Positions 34,944 through 44,639 are shown, counted from the stretch's first letter. The stretch: 64,000 nucleotides of DNA from WHSW01 sp963851045 (GCA_963851045.1 CAWKNC010000001.1:744001-808000); one strand, 5' to 3'. Notes: generated by a model from the sequence alone, not told the origin. Numbers and translations are program-made.

Positions 34944-36479
34944 CTAGTCAGCCAGCGTCGCGACCCGCGTTTTCTCCTTGCGGCCGCGCAGCTGGACCTC
35001 GCGATCGATCTCCCATGCCGCCTGCTCATCCGCGCTCGATCCCTCGACGATCTCCGAGGAAGCCAGCACTCGCATGGGCTCGTCCTTGGCGAGCTCCGTG
35101 AGGCGAGCGGCCTCGTTGACGGGATCTCCGATCACCGTGTATTCGAAGCGACGCTCGTCGCCGATGTTGCCGGCCACGACGCTGCCGGCCGAAACGCCGA
35201 TTCCAGCGTCGAGCTCGACCTCTTCGGCAAGCCGACCCGCGAGCTCGCGAGCGGCGGCGAGCGCCTTGGATTCGGCGTCGTCAACCGGGACCGGGGCGCC
35301 GAAGATCGCGAGGGCCGCATCGCCCTCGAACTTGTTGACCCAGCCGTCGTGCTTATGGACGGTGTCGACGACGACCTTGAAGAACTCGTTGAGCAGGTCA
35401 ACCACCTCCTGCGGGTCGCGCTCGGCCGCCACCGATGTGGAACCGATCACGTCGACGAACAGGATCGCTACGTCGCGAGTCTCGCCGCCGAGCTCGATGT
35501 CCTGCTCCACCGCCTCCCGTGCGACAGCCTCGCCGACGTGGCGGCCAAAGAGGTCCTCCAGCCGCTCGCGCTCGCGCAGGCCGCTCAGCATTCGGTTGAA
35601 GCCGACCTGCAGCTGGCCGATCTCCGACGCGTCGTAGACGGGAACCTCTGTGTCGAGATCGCCCTCCTGCACCCGCTCGAGACCCTTCCGCAGCTCGACG
35701 ACAGGATCTGAGATCGCCCGCGATGCGAGGAACAGCAGATAGGCGCCGACAACCAGACCGGTGACCCCGAGGACGAGCATCATCAGCGCGAGTTCGTCTG
35801 CATCGAAGTCCTCGCCGCCCAGGCGAGAGATCCCGAGGACGACCAGGCCGAGCAGCGGAACGGCGCTACCCATCGCCCATGCGAGCAGCGTGCGCGTCTT
35901 GACGCCAGGCGAAAGACGCTGCTCGACCGGACGCGCGGCGAGCGCCCGCGCTGCCGCGGGGCGTAGCTGGCGCTCGGCGATCAGATAGACGAACGCGCAC
36001 GTGCTGGCGCCGGCGAAGACGATCATGGTCGCGATCCGAAAGCCGGTCTCGGGCGCGAAGGTGGCGTTCAGCAGCCCGAAGAGGACTGCTGCGGCCGTCC
36101 ACATCACGACGTTGACGAAGAGGATCAGGCGGGGCCCCCCGAGCACGACGCGTTGCTCCTGCGCATCGGGCTCACGTTCCTCCTTCAGCCAGTCGCTCGC
36201 GGCGCGCAGGCGGCTCAGACCCCACCAGGAGCCGATCAGGGAGAAGACGCCGAGCACGATCGCGGCCGCGACGCCGTTCACGAGCCGGACCGTGGCCTCG
36301 CTCGCATCGCCTGTCGCGAATGGCAGAACGAGAATTCCCAGCCCGACGACGATCAGCGCGCCGATCACATTGGCAAAGACGATCGAGACTGTCAGGACGA
36401 CACGAATACGGCGCGACAGCGCCTTCCCTGACTCGTCTCGCCGGGGAATCAGCCAGCTCAGTGAGAGCCTGCGGCTCAC
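34944..36479 (-). CDS. Membrane-bound class III adenylate/guanylate cyclase with HAMP domain
   Basis: A 511-residue protein like the mycobacterial Rv1318c-Rv1320c group: six hydrophobic helices in the first ~270 residues, a HAMP linker (SRAISDPVVELRKGLERVQE) and a C-terminal cyclase domain. Catalytic features visible are ILFVDVIGSTSVA (metal Asp), NKFEGDAALAIFGAP (substrate Lys and second Asp) and GDPVNEAARL (transition-state Asn and Arg). It makes a cyclic nucleotide in response to an unknown membrane cue. GTG 36479 is 13 nt after the stop of a small secreted protein. Confidence 0.92.
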   Translation of the reverse strand: MSRRLSLSWLIPRRDESGKALSRRIRVVLTVSIVFANVIGALIVVGLGILVLPFATGDASEATVRLVNGVAAAIVLGVFSLIGSWWGLSRLRAASDWLKEEREPDAQEQRVVLGGPRLILFVNVVMWTAAAVLFGLLNATFAPETGFRIATMIVFAGASTCAFVYLIAERQLRPAAARALAARPVEQRLSPGVKTRTLLAWAMGSAVPLLGLVVLGISRLGGEDFDADELALMMLVLGVTGLVVGAYLLFLASRAISDPVVELRKGLERVQEGDLDTEVPVYDASEIGQLQVGFNRMLSGLRERERLEDLFGRHVGEAVAREAVEQDIELGGETRDVAILFVDVIGSTSVAAERDPQEVVDLLNEFFKVVVDTVHKHDGWVNKFEGDAALAIFGAPVPVDDAESKALAAARELAGRLAEEVELDAGIGVSAGSVVAGNIGDERRFEYTVIGDPVNEAARLTELAKDEPMRVLASSEIVEGSSADEQAAWEIDREVQLRGRKEKTRVATLAD

Positions 36480-36492
36480 GCCGCCGCGCCCA

Positions 36493-36972
36493 TCAGCCGC
36501 AGGCGACGGTGACCCGCCCCTTGGCCACCTGCTTGCCCTTGATCAGAACCTTCGCGTGCCATTCGCCGTTGATCTGCATCGGGCCGAAAGGGCCGGGCGC
36601 AAAGCTGAAGCCGTAACTCGTCGAGTAGCTGTCATTGCTGTCGACGGGCCATTTGAAAGCGTTCCTTTTGACGTCGGCATCGGATGGTTGCTCCCCGAAG
36701 CCGGCACTCGACGGTCCACCCCAGATGCCGATCCCCACCTTCGTGCCCTTCGCGATCCTCTTGCCGGTGACGATCGCGTGGAGGGTTCGCTGACCGGTGC
36801 CGGCGTCGAGGCACCGGTTGATCGTCTGCTTGTTGCGAACCTGGGGCGCGCTCGATCCGGCCTGCGTTGTCCAGCCGAGAACCTTGACCCTGGGCTTCGC
36901 CTCGGCCTGGGCGCCAGCAAAAACCACGAGCAGCACGGTGATCGCGAGCAGGGATGTGCCCCAGCGCCTCAT
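36493..36972 (-). CDS. Small secreted protein, unrecognised
   Basis: A 159-residue protein with a signal peptide (SLLAITVLLVVFAGAQAEA). The mature part is beta-rich with two cysteines (INRCLD and TVACG at the very end) that could form a disulfide. WHAKVLIKGKQVAKGRVTVA near the C-terminus suggests an immunoglobulin-like fold, but no family is recognised. TAGGAT lies 6 nt before ATG 36972. It sits between PlsC and the adenylate cyclase on the same strand. Confidence 0.75.
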   Translation of the reverse strand: MRRWGTSLLAITVLLVVFAGAQAEAKPRVKVLGWTTQAGSSAPQVRNKQTINRCLDAGTGQRTLHAIVTGKRIAKGTKVGIGIWGGPSSAGFGEQPSDADVKRNAFKWPVDSNDSYSTSYGFSFAPGPFGPMQINGEWHAKVLIKGKQVAKGRVTVACG

Positions 36973-36978
36973 CGCACC

Positions 36979-36984
36979 ATCCTA
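36979..36984 (-). promoter_or_regulatory. Candidate -10 before the small secreted protein
   Basis: TAGGAT on the minus strand, 6 nt before ATG 36972. It overlaps the end of the plsC-like gene. Confidence 0.3.
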
Positions 36985-37590
36985 TTCCGCGGCAGGGGGG
37001 CGGGGACGACGTCCGGAGGCGGTGATCGGCGCTGTCGCGCGGATTTCGCTCAGCAGACGCGCCGCGAACTCACCGTGATCCTCGCCGAGCTGGTAGCCAC
37101 CCGCCTCAGGCGCGCTGAACGTCACGGTCACGCGAGGGCGCTTCGGGAACCGCGCGTAATCCGTCGTGCCTGTCACGGCAGCGAGCACGACCTCGGTCTC
37201 GGGAACGGCGGCCGCAAGACGCCCGATGCCGCTGCGAGCGCGCAGCTCGCGGCCGAGCGAGCGCGTGCCCTCGGGGAAGACGCCGATGCAGGCGCCGTCG
37301 CGCAGCGCCTCGATCGCCTTGTCGAGCGCGCCGACGTCGCCCTTGCCACGCTCGATCGGGATCTGGCCCATGCCGTTGAGGATCGGCGCAAGTGGCCTGA
37401 TGTCCCACAGCGTCGACTTCGCGAGCGCGCGGATCTGGCGGTGCCTGCGAGCCGCAACGCCGATCACCACCGGATCCATCTGGCTGTCGTGGTTGCCAGC
37501 AATCAGCACCGGACCCGAGCGGGGCAGATGCTCGAGGCCGGCGACCCGCATCCGTCCCCACCATTTCGTCCAGGGAGCGCACGCGCTCAT
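36982..37590 (-). CDS. 1-acyl-glycerol-3-phosphate acyltransferase-like (PlsC family)
   Basis: A 202-residue acyltransferase. The NHx4D motif reads AGNHDSQMDP near residues 32-41; the phosphate-binding motif is VFPEGTRSLGRE near 103-114; GQIPIERGKGDV lies between. PlsC enzymes add the second acyl chain during phosphatidic acid synthesis; related ones act on other lysolipids. The frame upstream (PEPFTRTYRFA) still looks protein-like, so the true start could be earlier, but no standard start codon is present there. Confidence 0.88.
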   Translation of the reverse strand: MSACAPWTKWWGRMRVAGLEHLPRSGPVLIAGNHDSQMDPVVIGVAARRHRQIRALAKSTLWDIRPLAPILNGMGQIPIERGKGDVGALDKAIEALRDGACIGVFPEGTRSLGRELRARSGIGRLAAAVPETEVVLAAVTGTTDYARFPKRPRVTVTFSAPEAGGYQLGEDHGEFAARLLSEIRATAPITASGRRPRPPAAE

Positions 37591-37645
37591 CGCAAAGCGG
37601 TAGGTGCGGGTGAAGGGCTCTGGTGCGGCGGCGATGCGCCGCAGA

Positions 37646-39391
37646 CTACGACCTGCGGACCTTCCACTTCGCGATCGCCGGGGTCGCGTCGATGTTGCCC
37701 GCGAGATCGACGGCCCGCACCTCGAACCGATGAGGACCAGGCCGCAGACGCGTTAGCCGCGACGGGGACTCGCACGGGGCGAACGGCCCGCGGTCGAGTT
37801 TGCATTGAAAGTCGGCTCCGGGGTCGTCTGAGGAGAATCCGATCCGAGCGCGTGGCTTCTCGATCTTGCGTCGTGGTGCTTTTGTGATCGAGGTCTCGGG
37901 AGGTGTCGTGTCGGTGCTCGCGTCATCTTCGGGTGGCGTTGTGTCCTTTGCGCTCCCCTGGTCGCTTGACGGTATGACCACGGTCGCCGTCTCCGGTGCC
38001 ACCACTCGCGTGTCCCCACTCGGGCTGGAGAGAGAAACTGTGAATGACTCGGTGTCCTCGGCCTCGGCATCGTCGGCCACAGCGATCTCGATCGTACGCT
38101 CGGTCTGGCCCGCCGCAAACGACAGCGGCTCCGAGGTCGGCGCGAAGTCACCTTCGGTCGCGGATCCAGCGACCGTGGAAACAAGGACTGATCCCTCGGC
38201 ATACGACGCGGGGCCGCTTCGCCTCACGGTCAGGGTCGCGCGCTCGCCCTCGCCGGTGATCGCCGTGGCCTCGACAAAGGCGGTCGCCGCTCGCGGCCTG
38301 AGCGAGAGCCTGAGCTCGAATGGATGGGTGACGAATCCCTCGTCGCCGGACGTGTCGTCGGCGACCCATAGCCGCCACTGGCCGTTCGGGTCGACGAGAT
38401 CGAACGCGGAGAGGCTGGTGGCGTAGGGCCCGGGCGGTGCGGGCGCGGGAAGGCTGTCGCCGGGGTTGTGATCGGTCGGACGGTGAGCTGTCGTCGCGCA
38501 GATATTGGTCGAACCGTCGTTTGCCATTACGCCTGGAGCCTCGTCATTCCACAACCAGCCGTAGGCGGCGACATCGAATGACCCACAGGCGTCGGACATC
38601 AGCATGACCGCCGGCCCGCCCACCTTCTCGAGCATGATGTCGAGGTCGTCGGGATGGGAGTGGTAGACGCCGTTGAGATACACGTCGAGATCCGTGATCA
38701 GCCCTGTATGGCCGCCGGTGAGATGGGTCGACGGGTACGGGCTCGCCGGGCCGACGCTGGCGGTGCCTGCGGGGACGTCCAGATTGAAGGGACCCGTCTC
38801 AATCTCCAGCGACCAGCCCGCCTCGATCTGATCCGTCTCGGGGCAGTCCTCAGCGCATGTGTGCCGGTACGCGTAGAGGCGCCAGACCCCGTTCGCGTTC
38901 TCGTTGTTGAAGTTGTCGAAGTTCGAGCTATGTGGATAGCCCGGAATCGAGCTCCACCAGGGCGTGTCGTGGCAGAGGCATTTGGATGGCCTGTAGCTCG
39001 TTCCGTCGACGCACGCCCCCTGTCCATTGAAGGGAAGTTCGGTGGCGGCCTGCTGGTCAAACCTGAGGACGAAGTTGTTGACCTCACCGTTGTCATTGCA
39101 GTTGAACAACTTGGCTACTTCGCTCTCGCCGCTCGGCGAGACGAGCAGCAGGTTGAGGTCGACAAGCCTGCCCGCGTCAACCGCATTGACGTTGAGGTTG
39201 AGGTCGGTGATCGGTCCCTCGTGGCCGGAGACCACGAGGGAGGACGGATTCGGCGACCCAGGACCGGGGACGTTATTGCCCGAGAATGTGATCGGCGAGC
39301 TGTTGAACCACGTCGTGGACTCCGCGGACGCCGCCGACGGCGCGGCCGCAACGGCGGCGAGCACCGAGACCACGAGACCCGCGAAGCGCAT
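37646..39391 (-). CDS. Secreted protein with proprotein-convertase-P-like, Calx-beta and Ig-like modules
   Basis: A 581-residue exported protein with a signal peptide (FAGLVVSVLAAVAAAPSAAS). Two P-domain-like modules follow (each with DLNLNVN/DLDVYLN strands and a GVWRLYAYR or GQWRLWVADD end), then a Calx-beta domain (SAS-type repeat VEATAITGEGERATLTVRRS to DTESFTVSLSSP, shortened) and a C-terminal module with FQCKLDRGPFAPCESP and RFEVRAVDLAGNIDATPA. That last module also ends the beta-helix protein at 59.9-61.8 kb. ATG 39391 overlaps the cupin stop in TGATG. No catalytic residues are seen; a surface or adhesive role is likely. Confidence 0.83.
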   Translation of the reverse strand: MRFAGLVVSVLAAVAAAPSAASAESTTWFNSSPITFSGNNVPGPGSPNPSSLVVSGHEGPITDLNLNVNAVDAGRLVDLNLLLVSPSGESEVAKLFNCNDNGEVNNFVLRFDQQAATELPFNGQGACVDGTSYRPSKCLCHDTPWWSSIPGYPHSSNFDNFNNENANGVWRLYAYRHTCAEDCPETDQIEAGWSLEIETGPFNLDVPAGTASVGPASPYPSTHLTGGHTGLITDLDVYLNGVYHSHPDDLDIMLEKVGGPAVMLMSDACGSFDVAAYGWLWNDEAPGVMANDGSTNICATTAHRPTDHNPGDSLPAPAPPGPYATSLSAFDLVDPNGQWRLWVADDTSGDEGFVTHPFELRLSLRPRAATAFVEATAITGEGERATLTVRRSGPASYAEGSVLVSTVAGSATEGDFAPTSEPLSFAAGQTERTIEIAVADDAEAEDTESFTVSLSSPSGDTRVVAPETATVVIPSSDQGSAKDTTPPEDDASTDTTPPETSITKAPRRKIEKPRARIGFSSDDPGADFQCKLDRGPFAPCESPSRLTRLRPGPHRFEVRAVDLAGNIDATPAIAKWKVRRS

Positions 39392-39756
39392 CAACCCTGA
39401 CCCCGGATGTGGTCGAGGACGTGCGTGAACTCCTCGGTCGGCGAGAAGTCGACGTACTCGCTGTCCTCCAGCGCCTCGGGCGCGTGGCCAGGACCCCAGT
39501 AGAAGGCCTCGCCCGCGGCGAAGTCCTGGTGCTGGTCGGCTGGCGTGTGCATCCGGATGGAGCCCTTGAGGACATATCCCCAGTGCGGGCATTGGCAGAG
39601 ATCGTCGGGCAGGCCCTTGGTGGCCGGTCGCAGATCCGCGCCCTTCGGCAGCTGCACGAACGCCGTGCTCATGCCGCCACCGATCGCTGCTGCGCGTAGC
39701 TCGACGCCGTCTCCCTCGACTGCCACCGGTGCCTGCTCTCGTGTGATCGCCTTCAT
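39391..39756 (-). CDS. Cupin-domain protein
   Basis: A 121-residue single cupin. The barrel is marked by CQCPHWGYVLKGSIRMHT and GEAFYWGPGHAPEALED; one metal His sits in each. A perfect AGGAGG lies 6 nt before ATG 39756. The gene is divergent from the BTAD regulator at 39855 and translationally coupled to the secreted protein downstream. A ligand-sensing or small enzymatic role is possible; no substrate can be named. Confidence 0.87.
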   Translation of the reverse strand: MKAITREQAPVAVEGDGVELRAAAIGGGMSTAFVQLPKGADLRPATKGLPDDLCQCPHWGYVLKGSIRMHTPADQHQDFAAGEAFYWGPGHAPEALEDSEYVDFSPTEEFTHVLDHIRGQG

Positions 39757-39854
39757 TCGTTGCCTCCTGCGTTGGATTTCGCAGCCAGGCTGAACGGGCG
39801 CTGTTCCCAAAACGTTCCTGGGCTATGGTCCGGCTGGGGGTTTGGGGTGGCGCG

Positions 39855-42800
39855 ATGACTGTGGAATCCGACGGGACCGTGCGGATCAACCTGCTGGGAG
39901 GCTTCAGCCTGGTCGTCGATGGCGAGGAGATGGCCACTGATGGCCTGCGCAGGCGAGCCTTGGAGCTGATCCAGCTGCTGGCGCTGGCCGATCGCCGACG
40001 CCTGTCGCGTGACCGCGTGATCGAGGCTCTGTGGCCGCACCTTGAGGTCGACGCCGGCGCCGCGAACCTGCGCAAGGCCGCTCATCACATTCGACAGGCA
40101 TTGGGTGACCGTCAGGCGGTGGTGCTCAAGGGTGGGCAGGTCGCGCTGCTGCCGAACCGTGCAATCGAAACCGACGTGGATGAGTTCGAGGCCTCGGCCG
40201 CCGAGGCGCTGGAATCCGGTGATCCAGCACGCTGCGAGGCGGCCATGCTCGCCTACGCCGAGCTTTTGCCGGAGGCTCTATATGAGTCCTGGACGCGCGA
40301 GCGCCGTGAGCATCTCCGGGCTCGCCACGCGGAGCTTCTGCGCGCGGCCGGCGCCTGGGAGCGGTTGGTCGAGGCCGAGCCGACCGCGGAGGCCGCCTAC
40401 CTCCAGCTGATGCGCCGCGAACTCGAGGCTGGAAGCCGCGCGGCGGCGATCCGCTGGTACGGGCGCCTGCGAACCGCGCTGCAGAGCGAGCTCGGGCTTG
40501 CACCGGGCGCCGATGCGGTTGCGCTGTATGAGGAATGCATCGCGGGCCTCGCCGGAGACGAGCCGGAGATCGTGGGGCGCCAGCTGGAGCTGGCCACGAT
40601 CACGGCAGCGCTGCGCGAGGACGTGAGAATCGATCTGCTCGCAATCCGGGGATCGGCTGGGATCGGCAAGTCGGCGCTTTGCCGGGAGGTCGAGCGGCTG
40701 ACCTCCGCCGAGGGGTGGCTTGTCGTTTCTGCGCGCGCGACCGAGGCCGGTGGGGCGTATGCCCCTCTGATCGCCGCGATCGAGCAGTTGCTGGACGCCA
40801 ACCCCGCGATCGTGGACCGGCTCGGCGAGCCCGTGCGCTCGGTGCTCGCCGAACTCACGCCGCTCGCGGAGCCGGCCCCTCCGATGACCAGTCCAATCTC
40901 GCGGCATCGGGTTATCGGCGCCTTCAGACGACTGGTCTTGAACGCGGCTGCGGATGCTCCGGCCCTCCTGGTGGTCGACGATGCGCACCTTGCAGACGAG
41001 GCAACCATCGATGTCCTCGGACATCTCGGCGCCAGCTCAGGCACCCGGTTGGTCACCGTGTTGGCTTACAGAACCGAGGCCGCGCCACCCGCCCTCGCGC
41101 GCGCCGTTGCCCGCCTCGATCGGGCAGAACGCACCGCGAGCGTCGATCTCGTCCCGCTGGAGCTGGACGAGTCCCGCGCCCTGATCGACGTGGTGGCCTC
41201 GTGGCCGCGAGACGAGGACGTCGCGCATCGAGTCATCGAGCTCGGGCAGGGCAACCCCTACCTTCTGGTTGAGCTGGCGCGCAGCGCGGTTGCCGGTGTA
41301 CCGGCCCTTGTGCGATCCGCCAGCGACGCGATCGCGGCCCGTTTTCTGGATCTCGACGAGAGCACGCTCGAATCGCTGCAGCGTGTCGCTCTCGCCGGTC
41401 CCGACATCGATCCCGCCGACGTCGGGCTTTTGACCGAGCTCGACGAAGACGCTGCCGTAGTACTCCTCGACACCGCGCTTCACCACGGGGTCCTGATCGT
41501 CGAAGGACCCCGGTACAGGTTCCGTCATGAGCTGGTGCGCCAAGCGCTGATCGAGCGTGTGGCGCCGCATCGGCGCACTGCGTTTCACCGCCAGACCGCG
41601 GAGAGGCTCGCGGCGGCCGGCGGCCGGCCCGGCCTCGTCGCGGCACGCTGGCTCGACGGGGAGCGTCCGGACGCGGCGGCGGAGTGGCTGCTGGCGGCGG
41701 CCCGGGAGGAGATCCGGCTGGGGGCTTTCGCGGATGCCCTACGCCACCTCGAACCGTTGCTCGATCACGCGCCCGAGCATGCGGATGGCCTGCGTCTGCG
41801 TGCCGAGGCGATGGACGCGCGAGGCGAGAGCGCCGCGCCCGCCGCATACGCGGCCGCCGCCCGCGTCGCCGACGCTGCCACCGGCCACGAGCTCCAGGCC
41901 AAGCGAGCGCTCGCGACGGTCAAGCTTGGCGATCCGGCGGGCGGGCTGGAGATTCTTGACGGGGTCGAGCCCACGACCCTTGACGGCCGAGTCGCCCACG
42001 CCCTTGCTCACGCCGGTGCTGCAGCCCTCGGAGCGGCGGATCCGGCGATGGGAACCGCCATGGCTGCGCAGGCTCGCCAGCTCGCCGTCGAGGCCGGCGA
42101 TCCGGCGGCCGTGACCGTTGCGTCCTGGGCATACGCGGCTGCCGCCCACGCCAGGGGCGAGCTGCGCGAGAGCGTGCGCGCCGATATCACGGAGTCGCAG
42201 GGGCTCGGTGAGCTCGCGGTGAACGTGTTCGACGGGCAGCTCTGCATGACCCAGCGCCTGCTCTACGGTGCCCGGCCCTACCCCGACGTGATCGCATTCA
42301 CGGAGTCGCTGGCGATCAAGGCCGACAGCCTCGGTGCCGCTCGCGGCAAGGCATTCGCGGTCACCATCCGCGGCGAGGCCAAGCTTCTCTCGGGAGATCT
42401 GAACGAGGCCGATGCGGACCTGGCAAAGGGCGCCGAGCTTCACCGCGCGATCAATGCCGCCACCGGTGAGGCATTCGCATTGCAGCGCCGCGCCGAGGTC
42501 GCGATGCATCGCGGCGATGGCCAGCTCGCCGACGCGCTCCTCGATGAGGCGCTCGCCGTTGCCCGTGACTCAGATGTCGGCTTTCACCTCCTCGACCGCA
42601 TCTATGGCACTCGGGTCACGGCTGCGGCCGATCCGGCCCGTGCCTTCGCGGCGCTCGAGGAAGCGGAGGCGGCGGTGCAGGGACCGATCGAGACGTGCCC
42701 CACCTGTCGAATCACGCTCGCCATCCCCGCCGTCATCGCGGCCGCCCGGGCAGGCGAGCTGGCGCGCGCTGACGAGTGGATGGGGGCCGCCGACTATCTC

Positions 42801-42986
42801 GTAAACGTGGTCATGCGTCTGCCGGCATGGGACGCTGCATTTGAGGAGGCCAAGGGCCACCGCGCGTTGGCGACGGGGGACGCCGCAGTCGCCCGCGAGC
42901 ACTTCGGCGCGGCTGCGACCGGGTTCGGGAGGTCGGGCCAGCCCCTCGACGAAGCGCGCTGTATCGCGCTCGCCGAGGGAACGTAG
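39855..42986 (+). CDS. Large BTAD/AAA transcriptional regulator with TPR region
   Basis: A 1043-residue AfsR/SARP-like regulator with the DNA-binding end first. It has an OmpR-like winged helix (INLLGGFSLVVDGEEM, then VIEALWPH and NLRKAAHHIRQALG), a BTAD domain to about residue 240, an AAA/STAND ATPase (GREP-like start EIVGRQLELATI, Walker A GSAGIGKS near 270, Walker B LLVVDDAHLAD near 375) and a TPR-like C-terminal half. The domain order is the reverse of the regulator at 5189. ATG 39855 is taken as start, with GGGGTGG upstream; ATG 39825 is also in frame. It probably governs the divergent cupin/secreted-protein operon. Confidence 0.88.
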   Translation: MTVESDGTVRINLLGGFSLVVDGEEMATDGLRRRALELIQLLALADRRRLSRDRVIEALWPHLEVDAGAANLRKAAHHIRQALGDRQAVVLKGGQVALLPNRAIETDVDEFEASAAEALESGDPARCEAAMLAYAELLPEALYESWTRERREHLRARHAELLRAAGAWERLVEAEPTAEAAYLQLMRRELEAGSRAAAIRWYGRLRTALQSELGLAPGADAVALYEECIAGLAGDEPEIVGRQLELATITAALREDVRIDLLAIRGSAGIGKSALCREVERLTSAEGWLVVSARATEAGGAYAPLIAAIEQLLDANPAIVDRLGEPVRSVLAELTPLAEPAPPMTSPISRHRVIGAFRRLVLNAAADAPALLVVDDAHLADEATIDVLGHLGASSGTRLVTVLAYRTEAAPPALARAVARLDRAERTASVDLVPLELDESRALIDVVASWPRDEDVAHRVIELGQGNPYLLVELARSAVAGVPALVRSASDAIAARFLDLDESTLESLQRVALAGPDIDPADVGLLTELDEDAAVVLLDTALHHGVLIVEGPRYRFRHELVRQALIERVAPHRRTAFHRQTAERLAAAGGRPGLVAARWLDGERPDAAAEWLLAAAREEIRLGAFADALRHLEPLLDHAPEHADGLRLRAEAMDARGESAAPAAYAAAARVADAATGHELQAKRALATVKLGDPAGGLEILDGVEPTTLDGRVAHALAHAGAAALGAADPAMGTAMAAQARQLAVEAGDPAAVTVASWAYAAAAHARGELRESVRADITESQGLGELAVNVFDGQLCMTQRLLYGARPYPDVIAFTESLAIKADSLGAARGKAFAVTIRGEAKLLSGDLNEADADLAKGAELHRAINAATGEAFALQRRAEVAMHRGDGQLADALLDEALAVARDSDVGFHLLDRIYGTRVTAAADPARAFAALEEAEAAVQGPIETCPTCRITLAIPAVIAAARAGELARADEWMGAADYLVNVVMRLPAWDAAFEEAKGHRALATGDAAVAREHFGAAATGFGRSGQPLDEARCIALAEGT

Positions 42987-42999
42987 ACCGGTACGGGCG

Positions 43000-43551
43000 C
43001 TAGGCGGCGACTGCCGCTGGGATCAGCCCGCGCTCCTCGAGGTAGGTGAGGATCTGCTGCGCTGACTCCTCGGCCGACTGGGCCTCGGTGTCGATCACGA
43101 GCTCCGGGTTCTCCGGCGGCTCGTACGGGTCAGAGACGCCCGTGAACTCCTTGATCTCACCCGAGCGCGCCTTGGCGTACAGGCCCTTGACGTCGCGCTC
43201 CTCGCAGACTTCGACCGAGGCCTTGACGTAGGCCTCGACGAAGCGCTCGCCCATCATCTGGCGGGCCTCGTCGCGGATGTCGCGATAGGGGGAGATCGCT
43301 GCGGTGATAACCGGAACGCCGTTGCGCGAGAGCAGGTTCGCGACGAAGGCGATGCGACGGATGTTCGTGTCGCGGTCTTCCTTCGAGAAGCCGAGACCCT
43401 TCGAGAGGTTCTCGCGGACGACGTCGCCGTCAAGCACCTCGAGCTTGGAGTCGCGCTTGCGCAGCTCCTTGACCAGGTGCGTGGTGATCGTCGACTTGCC
43501 GGAACCCGAGAGCCCCGTGAACCACAGGCAAAAGCCCTTCTCGTCTGCCAT
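43000..43551 (-). CDS. cysC: Adenylylsulfate (APS) kinase
   Basis: A 183-residue kinase making PAPS from APS and ATP. Walker A is GLSGSGKSTI; the APS loop is LDGDVVRENLSKGLGFSKED; FVEAYVKASVEVCEERDVKG and FTGVSDPYEPPENPEL are the family landmarks. Its ATG 43551 overlaps the sat stop (TGATG), so it is the last, coupled gene of the sulfate operon. Because the operon also encodes an APS-type reductase, its PAPS is more likely used for sulfation than for sulfite production. Confidence 0.96.
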   Translation of the reverse strand: MADEKGFCLWFTGLSGSGKSTITTHLVKELRKRDSKLEVLDGDVVRENLSKGLGFSKEDRDTNIRRIAFVANLLSRNGVPVITAAISPYRDIRDEARQMMGERFVEAYVKASVEVCEERDVKGLYAKARSGEIKEFTGVSDPYEPPENPELVIDTEAQSAEESAQQILTYLEERGLIPAAVAA

Positions 43552-44639
43552 CAGTTGTCTTCCTCCTTGTAAGCGTCAATCAGAATCTGGGCGACCTCTT
43601 CGCGTGAGAACTCGGGCGGCGGCTTCTCGCCCTCGCCGAGCATCTCGCGCACCTTGGTGCCCGAAAGGAACAGGTGCGACTCCTGCGGGTGCGGGCAGGT
43701 CTTCGCTGAGCCCATGCCCTCGCACTCGTTGCACCAGAACGTGTGCTCGAAGAACAGCGGTGTGATCCCGAGCGCATCGATATCGATGTCGTCGAAGATC
43801 TTCTGCGCATCGTAGGTGCCGTAGTAGTCACCGACGCCGGCATGGTCGCGCCCGACGATGAAGTGGGTGCAGCCGTAGTTGCGGCGGATGATCGCGTGGA
43901 GCACTGCCTCACGCGGGCCGGCGTAATGCATCTTGCCGGGGTTGACCCCGAGCATCACGTGGTCCGGGTGGTAGTAGTTCTCCATCAGGACCTCGTAGCA
44001 CTTCATCCGCACGTCAGCGGGGATGTCGCCCTTCTTGGTCTCGCCGATCAGCGGATGGATGTAGAGGCCATCGCAGATCTCCAGCGCGGCCTTGGTGAGG
44101 TACTCGTGCGCGCGGTGGATCGGGTTGCGCGTCTGGAAGGCAACGATGCGGTTCCAGCCGCGGTCGGCGAACGACTGCTTTGCCTCGGCCGCCGTCTGGT
44201 AGCGCTTCATGAACGCTTCCTCGTGGTCGGGCAGCGCGTCGGCCTCGATCGGACCGGCGAGGCAGCGGTTGCCCTCCTCGCGGATCGCGGCAACGCCGGG
44301 ATGGTCTGAGTCGGTCGTGCGGTAGACCGTCTCGGCCTCATGCTCGACGTCCTTCTCATAGATCTCCTCGACGGTGAGGCGCCCGAGCGCCTTGCCGTTC
44401 GGGGCGGTGAGCTCGACCGTGTCGCCGACCTCGCACTCGAGATCGGTGGCGAGCGTGATCGGGATCGACCAGATCTCGCCGGAGGTGAGCTTCATGTTGT
44501 CGCAGACGGACTTCCAGTCGTCTGAGCCGAGGAAGCCGGTCAGGGGAGCAAACCCGCCGTTGGCGAGCAGCTCGAAGTCGGAGGCCTGGCGATTTGTGAG
44601 CTGTAGGGCCAGGCCGGAGGGTGCGGATGTCTCAGGCAC
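43551..44639 (-). CDS. sat: Sulfate adenylyltransferase (ATP sulfurylase)
   Basis: A 362-residue single-chain ATP sulfurylase that activates sulfate to APS. The nucleotide loop FQTRNPIHRAHEYLTK and GRDHAGVGDYYGTYD are diagnostic. A CNECEGMGSAKTCPH segment near residue 310 holds three cysteines and may bind zinc, as in archaeal/bacterial type Sat. GTG 44639 has GGAG about 10 nt upstream. The 93-nt gap to cysH includes TACCCT and a short GCTAGC palindrome pair, so an internal promoter is possible. Confidence 0.96.
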   Translation of the reverse strand: MPETSAPSGLALQLTNRQASDFELLANGGFAPLTGFLGSDDWKSVCDNMKLTSGEIWSIPITLATDLECEVGDTVELTAPNGKALGRLTVEEIYEKDVEHEAETVYRTTDSDHPGVAAIREEGNRCLAGPIEADALPDHEEAFMKRYQTAAEAKQSFADRGWNRIVAFQTRNPIHRAHEYLTKAALEICDGLYIHPLIGETKKGDIPADVRMKCYEVLMENYYHPDHVMLGVNPGKMHYAGPREAVLHAIIRRNYGCTHFIVGRDHAGVGDYYGTYDAQKIFDDIDIDALGITPLFFEHTFWCNECEGMGSAKTCPHPQESHLFLSGTKVREMLGEGEKPPPEFSREEVAQILIDAYKEEDN

